A DNA stretch of 64,000 bases, from NCBI RefSeq assembly GCF_017811755.1, contig NZ_JADDJF010000006.1, forward strand, positions 94,210 to 158,209, given 5' to 3'. The stretch is from Pararhodobacter sp. SW119. GTDB lineage: Bacteria; Pseudomonadota; Alphaproteobacteria; Rhodobacterales; Rhodobacteraceae. The position numbers and the translations under genes are program-made. Below are positions 25,232 through 33,595 of the stretch, in pieces (position 1 is the first letter of the stretch; the number at the start of each line of letters is the position of its first letter). The notes below the pieces were generated by a model. The model saw nothing but the letters and a program-made list of their open reading frames with translations. It did no database searches and was not told the origin of the DNA.

Positions 25232-27025
25232 ATGGCAACGTCAGGAGACGACGAATCCAAGAATTTGGACAAACTTAACACGAACATCGCGCGAATCGAG
25301 GCGCTGACACAACGCCTGATCACCGCCTTTGCGCGCAAGCAGCCCCAGCGCAGCGAGCTGCAGGGGCCCGACCCGGCGCTCTACATGCGGGCCGCGACGG
25401 CCTACTGGAGCGAGATGATCAACAACCCGTCGAAAGTTCTCGAGCATCAGGTCGGCTACTGGGGCAAGACGCTGAAGCATTTCGTCGAGGCGCAGGAAGT
25501 CCTGCGCAAGGGGCAGCTGGCCCCGCCCGAGGACCACACCCCCGACGATCGCCGCTTCAGCAATCCGCTGTGGAAATCGCATCCCTGGTTCAATTTCGTC
25601 AAGCAGCAATACTTGATGTCCTCGCAGGCGATGGAGGCGGCGATCGCCAACCTCGACACGCTGGATGCGAGCGAGAAGAAGCGTCTGGAGTTTTTCGGCC
25701 GGCAGATGATCGACATGCTGGCGCCGACGAATTTCCTGGCCACCAACCCCGATGCGCTGGAACGCGCGGTGGCGACCGATGGCGAAAGTCTGGTCAAGGG
25801 GATGGAGAACCTGGTCCGCGACCTGGAATCGAACGACGGCGAGTTGCTGGTGACGCTTTCGGACAAGGAAGCCTTCAAGGTCGGCGGCAACATCGCGACG
25901 ACCGAGGGCGCGGTGGTCTTCCGCAACCGAATGTTCGAGCTGATCCAGTACAAGCCGACCACCGAGAAGGTCTACGAGACGCCGCTGCTGATCTTTCCGC
26001 CGTGGATCAACAAGTTCTACATCATGGACCTGAAGGCGCAGAACAGCCTGATCAAGTGGATCGTCGATCAGGGCTACACGCTGTTCGTGGTCAGCTGGGT
26101 CAACCCCGATGCCAGCTACCGCGACGTCGGCATGGACACCTATGTCGAGGAGGGTTTCCTGACCGCCATCGAGAAGGTCAAGGAGATCTGCGACGTCAAG
26201 ACGATCAACACGATCGGCTACTGCATCGCCGGGACCACGCTGAGCCTGACGCTGGCGCTGATGAACAAGCGGCGCAACCGAGCGGTGAAGTCGGCGACCT
26301 TCTTCACCACGCTGACCGATTTTTCCGATCAGGGCGAGGTGGGTGTGTTCCTGTCGGACGATTTCATCGACGGTCTGGAGGCCGAGGTCAGGGAGAAGGG
26401 CTTTCTGCATTTCTTCTACATGTCGCGCACGTTTTCCTACCTCCGCTCGAACGACCTGATCTACGGTCCGGCGATCCGCAGCTACATGCTGGGCGACGCG
26501 CCGCCGGCGTTCGACCTGCTCTACTGGAACGGCGACGGCACCAACCTGCCGGCGAAGATGGTGGTCGAGTATCTGCGCGATCTGTGCCAGCAGAACCGTT
26601 TCGCCGAGGAGGGCTACACCGTCTGCGGCGAGAAGGTCACGATCGAGGGGGTCAAGGTGCCGCTCTGCGCCGTGGCCTGCGAGACCGATCACATCGCCGC
26701 CTGGAAGTCGAGTTTCCGGGGCGTGGCGCAGATGGGGTCGAAGGACAAGACCTTCATCCTGTCGGAATCGGGCCATATCGCCGGGATCGTGAACCCGCCC
26801 AGCAAGAAGAAGTACGGCCACTACATCAGCGACGCGACGCTGGAGGACGCGGACGACTGGCGGGCGGGCGCCACCCATCACGAGGGCTCCTGGTGGCCGC
26901 GCTGGGAGGCGTGGCTGCGCGGTCGCTCGGGCAAGCAGATCGCGGCGCGGCCGTTGCCCGAGGAGGTTCTCGCCCCGGCGCCGGGCACCTATGTGACGGC
27001 TGACCCGAACGCCGAGGACGGCTGA
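25232..27025 (+). CDS. phaC: Class I poly(3-hydroxyalkanoate) synthase PhaC
   Basis: Polymerises 3-hydroxyacyl-CoA, normally (R)-3-hydroxybutyryl-CoA, on the granule surface. Length is 597 residues, typical for class I. The catalytic triad fits Cys331 in NTIGYCIAGTTLS, Asp486 in ACETDHIAAWKSSF and His515 in LSESGHIAGIVNPPS. The lipase-like box is GYCIAG where the general consensus is G-x-C-x-G-G, so the fifth position is Ala. The N-terminal block NPLWKSHPWFNFVKQQYLMSSQAM and the core PPWINKFYIMDL are canonical. ATG at 25232 has a purine-rich GGGGGGAATGAGG site upstream. Confidence 0.96.
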   Translation: MATSGDDESKNLDKLNTNIARIEALTQRLITAFARKQPQRSELQGPDPALYMRAATAYWSEMINNPSKVLEHQVGYWGKTLKHFVEAQEVLRKGQLAPPEDHTPDDRRFSNPLWKSHPWFNFVKQQYLMSSQAMEAAIANLDTLDASEKKRLEFFGRQMIDMLAPTNFLATNPDALERAVATDGESLVKGMENLVRDLESNDGELLVTLSDKEAFKVGGNIATTEGAVVFRNRMFELIQYKPTTEKVYETPLLIFPPWINKFYIMDLKAQNSLIKWIVDQGYTLFVVSWVNPDASYRDVGMDTYVEEGFLTAIEKVKEICDVKTINTIGYCIAGTTLSLTLALMNKRRNRAVKSATFFTTLTDFSDQGEVGVFLSDDFIDGLEAEVREKGFLHFFYMSRTFSYLRSNDLIYGPAIRSYMLGDAPPAFDLLYWNGDGTNLPAKMVVEYLRDLCQQNRFAEEGYTVCGEKVTIEGVKVPLCAVACETDHIAAWKSSFRGVAQMGSKDKTFILSESGHIAGIVNPPSKKKYGHYISDATLEDADDWRAGATHHEGSWWPRWEAWLRGRSGKQIAARPLPEEVLAPAPGTYVTADPNAEDG

Positions 27026-27070
27026 GCGCGGGCATCGTCACGGCGCGGCCTGATGGTCGGAAAAATTTTG

Positions 27071-27119
27071 CTGCAGTGCAGAAAGAGGGGTTGATTTTCT
27101 GCGCTGCAGCATTCATATT
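27071..27119 (+). promoter_or_regulatory. phaP promoter with two PhaR operators
   Basis: Two CTGC-N3-GCAG sites occur, CTGCAGTGCAG at 27071-27081 and CTGCGCTGCAG at 27099-27109, with centres 28 bp apart. TTGATT (27091-27096) and CATATT (27114-27119) form a -35/-10 pair with 17-bp spacing. The second operator lies between the hexamers and the first just upstream, an arrangement suited to tight repression of the phasin gene until granules titrate PhaR. Confidence 0.7.
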
Positions 27120-27171
27120 CCGTTCAGTCGCACAAACCGGACGACCCGGAATGACCGCAAGGAGAAATACC

Positions 27172-27660
27172 ATGGCTAAGAACGACATGAACAAGATGAT
27201 GCAAGACATGATGGGTGCCTTCCCCGTCGACCCGAAAGCGATGCAGGACGCGTTCCGTACGCAGGCGCAGCTGGGCGAGCGGATGAGCAAGGTCTACCTG
27301 GAAGCCGCCGAGAAATCGGCCGAAGTGACCAGCAAATGGACCAAATCCACGCTGGCCAAGATGGGCGAAGTTTCGACCGTCAAGGAAGAGCCCGCCGAAT
27401 ACGCCAAGTCGGTCACCGACTTCGCCTCGGCCTCGGCCGAACTGGCCGCCGAGCACATGGCGACCTATGCCGAAATCGCCAAGCGCGTGCAGATGGAAAC
27501 CGTCGAGCTGATGCTGGCCGCCGGCAAGGACATGTCCGCCGAAGCCACTGCCGCGATGCAGAAGGCCACGCATGACGTCACCGCCGCCGCCAAGAAGGCG
27601 ACCGACGAAGTGACCGCCGCGGCCAAGAAAGCGGCGACCACCACCGCTGCTGCGAAGTAA
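27172..27660 (+). CDS. phaP: Phasin (PHA granule-associated protein) PhaP
   Basis: Amphipathic alpha-helical protein of 162 residues that coats PHA granules. The sequence is Ala/Lys/Glu-rich with a phasin core (QLGERMSKVYLEAAEKSAEVTSKWTKSTLAKMGEV, ADFASASAELAAEHMATYAEIAKRVQMETVELMLAAGKDMSAEAT) and a Lys/Ala tail ending AAKKAATTTAAAK. AAGGAG at 27159-27164 selects the ATG at 27172 over the open frame upstream. It lies 146 bp after phaC with its own promoter and is followed by a strong terminator, as expected for the most abundant granule protein. Confidence 0.93.
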   Translation: MAKNDMNKMMQDMMGAFPVDPKAMQDAFRTQAQLGERMSKVYLEAAEKSAEVTSKWTKSTLAKMGEVSTVKEEPAEYAKSVTDFASASAELAAEHMATYAEIAKRVQMETVELMLAAGKDMSAEATAAMQKATHDVTAAAKKATDEVTAAAKKAATTTAAAK

Positions 27661-27722
27661 ACGGTACGGGCGCGTCAGCGCCCAGTTATGCGGATCGGCC
27701 TCCTCCCGGTCGGTCCCGTCAG

Positions 27723-27758
27723 AGCGGGTGTGCCCCAGGGCGCGCCCGCTTTTTCTTT
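27723..27758 (+). terminator. Rho-independent terminator after phaP
   Basis: AGCGGGTGTGCC (27723-27734) and GGCGCGCCCGCT (27739-27750) pair over 12 bp with two G-U pairs and a 4-base CCAG loop, followed by TTTTCTTT. This separates phaP from phaR. Confidence 0.85.
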
Positions 27759-27833
27759 GCGCCGACCCGGCAGTCCCTGGATAGCCGCGCCTTGCGAAAA
27801 AACTGTTTCATGCCGCCGCAAGGAGGTCTAGGC

Positions 27834-27847
27834 TTGCTGCAATGCAA
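27834..27847 (+). promoter_or_regulatory. PhaR operator upstream of phaR
   Basis: TTGCTGCAATGCAA contains CTGC-N3-GCAA, one base away from the CTGC-N3-GCAG sites at phaC and phaP. It lies 18 bp before the phaR start, where a bound PhaR would block transcription or its early elongation, which would give autoregulation with slightly weaker binding. Confidence 0.55.
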
Positions 27848-27864
27848 CAAAGGGGTTTTCTCCG

Positions 27865-28446
27865 GTGTCCGACAACAGTGCCAAGCCACTCCTGATCAAG
27901 CGCTACGCCAGCCGTCGGCTCTACAATACCGAAAGCAGTGATTACGTCACGCTGGAAGACATCGCCCGCTTCATCCGCGCCGGGCGCGAGGTCCAGATCG
28001 TCGATCTGAAGTCCGGCGATGACCTGACCCGGCAATACCTTCTGCAGATCATCGCCGAGCACGAAAGCCGCGGCGAGAACGTGCTGCCGCTGGATGTGCT
28101 GACGGACCTCGTGCGCAGCTACACCGCGCAGACCCGGTCGGTCGTGCCGCAGTTTCTGGCGATGTCCTTCGACATGCTGCGGCGCGGACCCGGCAAGTTC
28201 GCCGAGCAGATGCAGTCGATCAATCCGATGATGGCGCAACTGTCCAAGATGCCGGGGTTTGAGGCGATGCAGCGCCAGCAGTTGGCGTTCCTCGAATCGA
28301 TGGTGTCGGGCTGGCAGACCCTGGCGGAAAAGGAAGAGCAGGAAGCCAAGCCGGGCGAACGAACCGCCGAGGAGGAAGAGAACCTCACCGAGATCCGTCG
28401 CCAGCTTGCGGCACTGGAAGCCAAACTCGCCAAGATGAGCAGGTAG
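27865..28446 (+). CDS. phaR: Polyhydroxyalkanoate synthesis repressor PhaR
   Basis: DNA- and PHB-binding repressor of 193 residues. The N-terminal PHB/PHA-accumulation-regulator DNA-binding domain is LLIKRYASRRLYNTESSDYVTLEDIARFIRAGREVQIVDLKSGDDLTRQYLLQII, followed by the second domain LPLDVLTDLVRSYTAQTRSVVPQFLAMSFDML. The C-terminus is a charged coiled coil (EEEENLTEIRRQLAALEAKLAKM). Start is GTG. In Paracoccus and Rhodobacter PhaR represses phaP and itself and is released by nascent PHB. The three CTGC-type operators in this window fit that model. Confidence 0.95.
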   Translation: MSDNSAKPLLIKRYASRRLYNTESSDYVTLEDIARFIRAGREVQIVDLKSGDDLTRQYLLQIIAEHESRGENVLPLDVLTDLVRSYTAQTRSVVPQFLAMSFDMLRRGPGKFAEQMQSINPMMAQLSKMPGFEAMQRQQLAFLESMVSGWQTLAEKEEQEAKPGERTAEEEENLTEIRRQLAALEAKLAKMSR

Positions 28447-28477
28447 CGGGGGCGACCCCGCGCCGCGACCCGCGGCG
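28446..28477. terminator. Tandem hairpins between convergent phaR and DUF1244 genes
   Basis: GCGGGG/CCCCGC (28446-28461, 4-base loop) is directly followed by CGCCGCG/CGCGGCG (28461-28477, 3-base loop). They fill the whole gap between two convergent stop codons. Neither has a T tract, so they may act as processing barriers or weak bidirectional terminators. Confidence 0.4.
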
Positions 28478-28792
28478 TCAGTCCTTGCGCCCGACGTTCT
28501 CGGCAAAGGCCTTTTCGAAGGCGTCGCGTTTTTCCGCGCTCGCCTCCGACTGGTGCTTCTCGGTCCAGTCCGCATAGGGCATGCCGTAGACGATCTCGCG
28601 CGCTTCGGCCTTGTCGAGCGCGACGCCCTCGTCGGCGGCGGCCTCCTGGTACCAGCGGCTCAGGCAGTTCCGGCAAAAGCCGGCCAGGTTCATCATGTCG
28701 ATGTTCTGAACATCGGTGCGATCCTGCATCAGGTGCTGCAGCAGGCGGCGAAACGCGGCAGCCTCGATGCGGGTGCGGGTGGCCTCGTCCAT
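28478..28792 (-). CDS. DUF1244 family protein
   Basis: Small protein of 104 residues of unknown function matching DUF1244, which is common in proteobacteria. The conserved core is seen: FRRLLQHLMQDRTDVQNIDMMNLAGFCRNCLSRWYQEAA, with the CRNC cysteine pair, and REIVYGMPYADWTEKHQ. The ATG at 28792 is chosen because GGGAG lies six bases upstream; the ATG at 28798 directly abuts it and a longer frame adds a basic, poorly conserved leader. Confidence 0.85.
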   Translation of the reverse strand: MDEATRTRIEAAAFRRLLQHLMQDRTDVQNIDMMNLAGFCRNCLSRWYQEAAADEGVALDKAEAREIVYGMPYADWTEKHQSEASAEKRDAFEKAFAENVGRKD

Positions 28793-28894
28793 GTCCATCT
28801 CCCGGGTTTTCCTGCTTCTGGAACTGGTCTGCCGGCGCATCCCGGTCAAGCCCCGAAAATTGCGTTAGCGTTATCAGAAACCCGCCCGCGCCGG

Positions 28895-28923
28895 TTGCCC
28901 TGCTGTTGCAAATGCGCGATAGA
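28895..28923 (+). promoter_or_regulatory. Candidate pyk promoter
   Basis: TTGCCC (28895-28900) and GATAGA (28918-28923) are spaced by 17 bp, 30 bp ahead of the pyk start in the divergent gap with the DUF1244 gene. Only three of six -10 bases match the consensus. Confidence 0.35.
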
Positions 28924-28952
28924 CTGGCGCAGGCAACAAGCAGGACCGAGGC

Positions 28953-30398
28953 ATGAGACGTCAGCGCAACGTGAAGATCGTCGCCACGCTCGGTCCGGCC
29001 TCGAACGATGTCGCCACGATCCGCGCGCTTTTCGATGCCGGCGCAGATGTCTTCCGGCTGAACATGAGCCACGGCACCCATGACGAGATCGCCGCCCGCC
29101 ACGCGATGATCCGCACCGTCGAATCCGAGACCGGGCGCCCGATCGGGATCCTCGCCGACCTTCAGGGTCCGAAACTGCGCGTCGGCACGTTCAAGGGCGA
29201 CGCGGCCGAACTGGCCGAAGGCGCCCGCTTCCGCCTCGACCTCGACCCGGCCGAGGGCGACGCGAGTCGCGCGCAGCTTCCGCACCCCGAGATCTTCGCG
29301 GCGCTGGTTCCGGGCGCGATGCTGCTGGTCAACGACGGCAAGATCCGCCTCAGGGTGGACGACTGCGGGCCCGAACACGCCGATTGCACGGTGCTGGTGG
29401 GCGGCACCATCTCGAACCGCAAGGGCGTGAACGTGCCCGATGTGGAACTGCCGGTCGCCGCGCTCTCGCCCAAGGACCGCGCCGATCTGGAATTCGCCTG
29501 CAGCCTGGGTGTCGACTGGCTGGCGCTGAGTTTCGTGCAGCGCCCCGCGGACGTGATCGAGGCCCGCGAACTGGCGCGCGGACGCACCGCGATCATGGCG
29601 AAGATCGAGAAACCCTCGGCGCTCAAGGTCTTCGACGAGATCCTGGAGGTCTCCGACGGGATCATGGTCGCGCGCGGCGATCTGGGGGTGGAACTGCCGG
29701 TGCAGGATGTGCCGCCGATCCAGAAGCGGCTGGTGCGCAAGTCCCGCGCCGCCGCGAAGCCGGTGATCGTGGCGACGCAGATGCTGGAATCGATGATCAC
29801 CTCGCCCATGCCGACGCGGGCCGAAGTGTCGGACGTCGCCACCGCCATCTACGAGGGCGCCGATGCGATCATGCTTTCGGCTGAATCGGCGGCGGGCGCC
29901 TACCCGGTCGAGGCGGTTCAGACGATGCACAACGTTGCGGTGTCGGTCGAATCCGACCCGACCTGGCGCGAGATCATCACCGCCTCGCGCCGGATCGCGC
30001 ATGAAACCGTGGCCGACGGCATCGTCGCCGCCGCGCGCGAGATTGCCGAAACGACGGACATCAAGGCGATCTGTTGCTTCACCGAATCGGGCTCCACCGC
30101 CGGCAAGGTGGCCCGCGAGCGCCCCTTCGTGCCGATCATCGCGCTCAGCCACAAGACCGAGGCCCTGCGCCGGATGTGCCTTTACTGGGGCACGCATTGC
30201 GTCGCCACCGGCCCGGTCGACCGCTTCAAGTCGGCGGTGATCAACGCGGTGCGCGCCGCGCGCGACTTCGGCTTTGCCGAGGAAACCGACCAGATCGTGG
30301 TCACCGCGGGCATCCCGTTCAACGTGCCGGGCACCACCAACATCCTGCGCGTGGCGCCCTGCGACGAGCGGCTGATCTTCCGCGCCGAGGCCGAATAA
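28953..30398 (+). CDS. pyk: Pyruvate kinase
   Basis: Glycolytic enzyme of 481 residues that converts phosphoenolpyruvate and ADP to pyruvate and ATP. The N-terminus RRQRNVKIVATLGPASND, FRLNMSHGTHDE (substrate Arg and Asn), the active-site MAKIEKPSALKVFDEIL with its Lys, and the metal/Mg2+ region DGIMVARGDLGVELP are all present. MLESMITSPMPTRAEVSDVATAIYEGADAIMLSAE is the standard barrel block. It is followed by the ribosomal protein genes rpmI-rplT, a gene order seen in related Rhodobacterales. Confidence 0.97.
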   Translation: MRRQRNVKIVATLGPASNDVATIRALFDAGADVFRLNMSHGTHDEIAARHAMIRTVESETGRPIGILADLQGPKLRVGTFKGDAAELAEGARFRLDLDPAEGDASRAQLPHPEIFAALVPGAMLLVNDGKIRLRVDDCGPEHADCTVLVGGTISNRKGVNVPDVELPVAALSPKDRADLEFACSLGVDWLALSFVQRPADVIEARELARGRTAIMAKIEKPSALKVFDEILEVSDGIMVARGDLGVELPVQDVPPIQKRLVRKSRAAAKPVIVATQMLESMITSPMPTRAEVSDVATAIYEGADAIMLSAESAAGAYPVEAVQTMHNVAVSVESDPTWREIITASRRIAHETVADGIVAAAREIAETTDIKAICCFTESGSTAGKVARERPFVPIIALSHKTEALRRMCLYWGTHCVATGPVDRFKSAVINAVRAARDFGFAEETDQIVVTAGIPFNVPGTTNILRVAPCDERLIFRAEAE

Positions 30399-30509
30399 CC
30401 CCTTGAACCACGGGGCACGCACCGATATAGCGCACGCTCCAAACCCGCGCGGCCGGCCGTTGTGGCATGCCGAGTCGCGCGCATCACCTCTCGAATGAAG
30501 GAGACGGAA

Positions 30510-30710
30510 ATGCCCAAGATGAAGACCAAGGCAAGCGCCAAGAAGCGCTTCAAGGTCACCGCCACCGGCAAGGTGTTGTCGGCGATGGCCGGCAAGCGGC
30601 ACGGGATGATCAAGCGGACGAAGAAATTCATCCGCGACGCACGCGGCACAAGGGTGCTGAGCGAGCCCGATACGAAGATCGTCAAGACCTACATGCCCTA
30701 CGACCGGTAA
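30510..30710 (+). CDS. rpmI: 50S ribosomal protein L35
   Basis: Basic protein of 66 residues in the large ribosomal subunit. [22 protein letters not shown] and [19 protein letters not shown] are the family signatures. A GAAGGAGAC site lies before the ATG at 30510. The gene precedes rplT by 13 bp. infC, the usual upstream partner, is not in the window, so this is an rpmI-rplT unit placed after pyk. Confidence 0.97.
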   Translation: MPKMKTKASAKKRFKVTATGKVLSAMAGKRHGMIKRTKKFIRDARGTRVLSEPDTKIVKTYMPYDR

Positions 30711-30723
30711 GGAGACCCAAGTC

Positions 30724-31086
30724 ATGTCACGCGTAACCTCCGGCAAGGTCACCCATGCCCGCCACCGCAAGGTCGTCAACGCCGCCAAAGGCTACTACGG
30801 CCAGCGCTCGCGCAACTTCCGCACCGCGACGCAGGCGGTGGACAAGGCCAACCAGTACGCCACCCGCGACCGCAAGAACCGCAAGCGCAGCTTCCGCGCG
30901 CTGTGGATCCAGCGGATCAACGCCGCGGTGCGCGCCATCGACCCGACGCTGACCTATTCGCGATTCATCTTCGCGCTGGACAAGGCCGGGATCGAGGTCG
31001 ACCGCAAGGTGCTGGCCGACCTGGCCGTGCACGAACCCGAAGCCTTCGGCCAGATCGTCGAGAAGGCGCGCGCCGCGACCGCGTGA
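30724..31086 (+). CDS. rplT: 50S ribosomal protein L20
   Basis: Ribosomal assembly protein of 120 residues. The N-terminal basic extension [34 protein letters not shown] and [43 protein letters not shown] match L20 end to end. It is preceded by AAGGAGA and followed by a clear terminator. pheS/pheT, often next in other phyla, are replaced here by rpiA. Confidence 0.97.
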   Translation: MSRVTSGKVTHARHRKVVNAAKGYYGQRSRNFRTATQAVDKANQYATRDRKNRKRSFRALWIQRINAAVRAIDPTLTYSRFIFALDKAGIEVDRKVLADLAVHEPEAFGQIVEKARAATA

Positions 31087-31127
31087 TCCGCGCGCCGGCG
31101 AAAGATCTTCAGCTACAGCATTCCGAC

Positions 31128-31158
31128 AAGCCCCGCGCCGAACGCGCGGGGCTTTTCC
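31128..31158 (+). terminator. Rho-independent terminator after rplT
   Basis: GCCCCGCGC (31130-31138) and GCGCGGGGC (31144-31152) make a perfect 9-bp stem with a CGAAC loop, followed by TTTTCCTTT. It ends the pyk/rpmI/rplT unit. Confidence 0.9.
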
Positions 31159-31253
31159 TTTGGATCCGTCGCGGCGGCAGCGATCGCATGGCGTGACAGC
31201 CCCTTCTGGCTGCGCTATGCCCGGTGCCGAAGCCAGACCCGCAGGAGCCCCCG

Positions 31254-32036
31254 ATGACCAAGGCCCTCTCCCCCAGCGACCGCGCCAAGGCCGCGGCGGC
31301 GAAACGATCCGTGGCCTTCGTCGAGGACGGCATGAAGCTCGGCCTCGGCACCGGCTCGACCGCGGCGCTGATGGTCCGCGCGCTGGCCGACCTGGCGCGT
31401 AGCGAGGGGTTGACGCTGACCTGTGTCGCCACCTCCAGCCGCACGGCGGATCAGGCGCGGCAGGAGGGGTTGAAGGTCGTCACGCTGGACGAGGCTGGGC
31501 GGCTCGATTTGACCATTGACGGGGCGGACGAGTTCGACGCCGATTTCTCGCTGATCAAGGGCGGTGGCGGCGCGCATCTTCAGGAAAAGATCGTGGCCGC
31601 CGCGAGCGAGCGCATGATCGTGATTACCGACGCCTCGAAGGAGGTGAAGACGCTCGGCGCCTTTCCCCTGCCGGTCGAGGTGATCGGCTTCGGCTGGACC
31701 ACCACCCAGACCCAGATCGAGGAATTGCTGGCCGGCATGGATGTCATGGGAACCGGCATCAGCCGCCGCATGGCGGGGGAGACGCCGTTCCGCACCGACG
31801 AGGGCAACTTCATCCTCGACCTGGCCCTGGGCCGGATCGGCAACGCGCGGGCGCTGTCGCAGGCGCTCAACCAGATCCCCGGCGTGGTCGAGAACGGGCT
31901 GTTCCTGGGTCTTTGCGACACGATCGTCATCGGCCATTCCGACGGGCGGGTCGAGACGCGCGACCTGAACGCCGGCACCGTGCACGAGGAAAACGTGCTT
32001 TTCGAGGAAAGCAGCAACATCTTCCGCGAGTTGTGA
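31254..32036 (+). CDS. rpiA: Ribose-5-phosphate isomerase A
   Basis: Pentose phosphate enzyme of 260 residues that interconverts ribose 5-phosphate and ribulose 5-phosphate. Diagnostic blocks are MKLGLGTGSTAALMVRAL, LTIDGADEFDADFSLIKGGGGAHLQEKIVAAAS (catalytic Asp, Lys and Glu) and ADLGRIGN-like DLALGRIGNARALSQALNQIPGVVENGLFLG. It is longer than E. coli RpiA by about 40 residues, as usual in alphaproteobacteria. GCAGGAG before the ATG at 31254 decides the start. Confidence 0.96.
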   Translation: MTKALSPSDRAKAAAAKRSVAFVEDGMKLGLGTGSTAALMVRALADLARSEGLTLTCVATSSRTADQARQEGLKVVTLDEAGRLDLTIDGADEFDADFSLIKGGGGAHLQEKIVAAASERMIVITDASKEVKTLGAFPLPVEVIGFGWTTTQTQIEELLAGMDVMGTGISRRMAGETPFRTDEGNFILDLALGRIGNARALSQALNQIPGVVENGLFLGLCDTIVIGHSDGRVETRDLNAGTVHEENVLFEESSNIFREL

Positions 32037-32043
32037 GGATCGG

Positions 32044-33405
32044 ATGACGTTCGACTACGACCTTTTCGTGATTGGCGGCGGCTCGGGCGGGGTGCGGGCC
32101 GCGCGTATCGCTTCGTCCGAGCACGGCGCGAAGGTCGCGCTGGCCGAGGAATACCGGATGGGCGGGACCTGCGTCATCCGCGGCTGCGTGCCGAAGAAGC
32201 TGATGGTCTTCGCCTCCAGCTATCCCGACGCGATGCGGCAGGCGCAGGCCTATGGCTGGGACGCGCGCTGCAAGGCCTTCGACTGGACCCGCTTCCGAAC
32301 CACGCTGCACGCCGAACTGGATCGCCTGGAAGCGATCTATGCGCGCAACGCCGAGGCGGCCGGGGTCACGCTGTTTGCCCAGCGCGCGCAGGTCGTCGAC
32401 CCGCACACCGTGGAACTTGCCGATGGCACCCGCCTGCGCGCCCGCCATATCCTGATCGCCACCGGCGGCGCCCCCTGGATCCCGCAGAAGTTCCGCGACC
32501 TCGGCGCCTGGACCTCGAACGAGCTTTTCCTGACCGAGGAACTTCCGCGCTCGATTCTGCTCGTCGGCGGCGGCTTCATCGCCTGCGAATTCGCCTGCAT
32601 CCTGCACGGTATGGGCGTCGAGGTGGCGCAATACTACCGCGGCGCGCAGATCCTGCGCGGCTTCGACGAGGATCTGCGGGGCCATGTCGCCGCCGAAATG
32701 GCCGCCCAGGGCATCGGCCTGCAGGTCGATACCGACCTTGTCGACCTGGAGCGTCTGCCCGACGGCCGGTTTGCCGCAACCGACACGCGGGGCGCGCGGC
32801 GCGAGTTCGACCAGGTTCTCTTCGCGACCGGCCGCGTCGCCAATACCGAGGGTCTGGGGCTGGAGAACGCCGGCGTCAGGCTGAATGCCAACGGTGCCGT
32901 CGTCGTGGACGAATGGTCGCAATCGAACGTGCCGTCGATCTTCGCCGTTGGCGACGTGACCGACCGCGTCAACCTGACGCCGGTCGCGATACGCGAGGGG
33001 CACGCCTTTGCCGACACGGTCTTCGGGGCGAAGAAGTGGCATGTCGATCATGCGCTTGTCGCCAGCGCGGTCTTCACCCGGCCCGAGGCGGGAACCGTGG
33101 GCCTGTCCGAGGAAGACGCGCGCAAGCGTGGCGCGGTCGCGGTCTACATGACCGCCTTCCGCCCGATGCAGACCGCTTTCGCCGGCCAGCAGTCGCGGGT
33201 GATGATGAAGCTCGTCTGCGACCGCGACAGCGGGCAGGTTCTGGGCTGTCATATCGTCGCACCCTGCGCGGGCGAATTGATCCAGATCGCGGCCATCGCG
33301 GTCGGGATGAAGGCGACCAAGGCCGATTTCGACCGCACGATCGCGGTGCATCCGACGATAAGCGAGGAATTGGTGCTGATGCGCGATCCGGTGCGAACGG
33401 ACTGA
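32044..33405 (+). CDS. gor: Glutathione-disulfide reductase
   Basis: NADPH-dependent flavoprotein of 453 residues that keeps glutathione reduced. The N-terminal FAD motif is IGGGSGGVRAARIA, the redox-active disulfide GGTCVIRGCVPKKLM, the NAD(P) motif LLVGGGFIACEFACIL, and the second FAD motif IFAVGDVTDRVNLTPVA. The C-terminal HPTISEELVLM supplies the active-site His/Glu pair. It begins seven bases after rpiA and is probably co-transcribed with it, linking glutathione reduction to an NADPH-generating pathway. Confidence 0.93.
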   Translation: MTFDYDLFVIGGGSGGVRAARIASSEHGAKVALAEEYRMGGTCVIRGCVPKKLMVFASSYPDAMRQAQAYGWDARCKAFDWTRFRTTLHAELDRLEAIYARNAEAAGVTLFAQRAQVVDPHTVELADGTRLRARHILIATGGAPWIPQKFRDLGAWTSNELFLTEELPRSILLVGGGFIACEFACILHGMGVEVAQYYRGAQILRGFDEDLRGHVAAEMAAQGIGLQVDTDLVDLERLPDGRFAATDTRGARREFDQVLFATGRVANTEGLGLENAGVRLNANGAVVVDEWSQSNVPSIFAVGDVTDRVNLTPVAIREGHAFADTVFGAKKWHVDHALVASAVFTRPEAGTVGLSEEDARKRGAVAVYMTAFRPMQTAFAGQQSRVMMKLVCDRDSGQVLGCHIVAPCAGELIQIAAIAVGMKATKADFDRTIAVHPTISEELVLMRDPVRTD

Positions 33406-33595
33406 CCCCGCGCAAAAGGCCGCAACTAGACCCATCAGAACGCTCGATCCGCGCGGCGGTTCCGGCAGCAGGGTCACTTCTGCGCGACATCGGCGCGCAG
33501 CCGCGCAGTTGCGGGTTGACCACACTACGGTTGCGTCCACCTTGGGGAGGTGGCAATCAGCGCTGAACGAATGACGATCCAAGCAAGGAGAGGCC

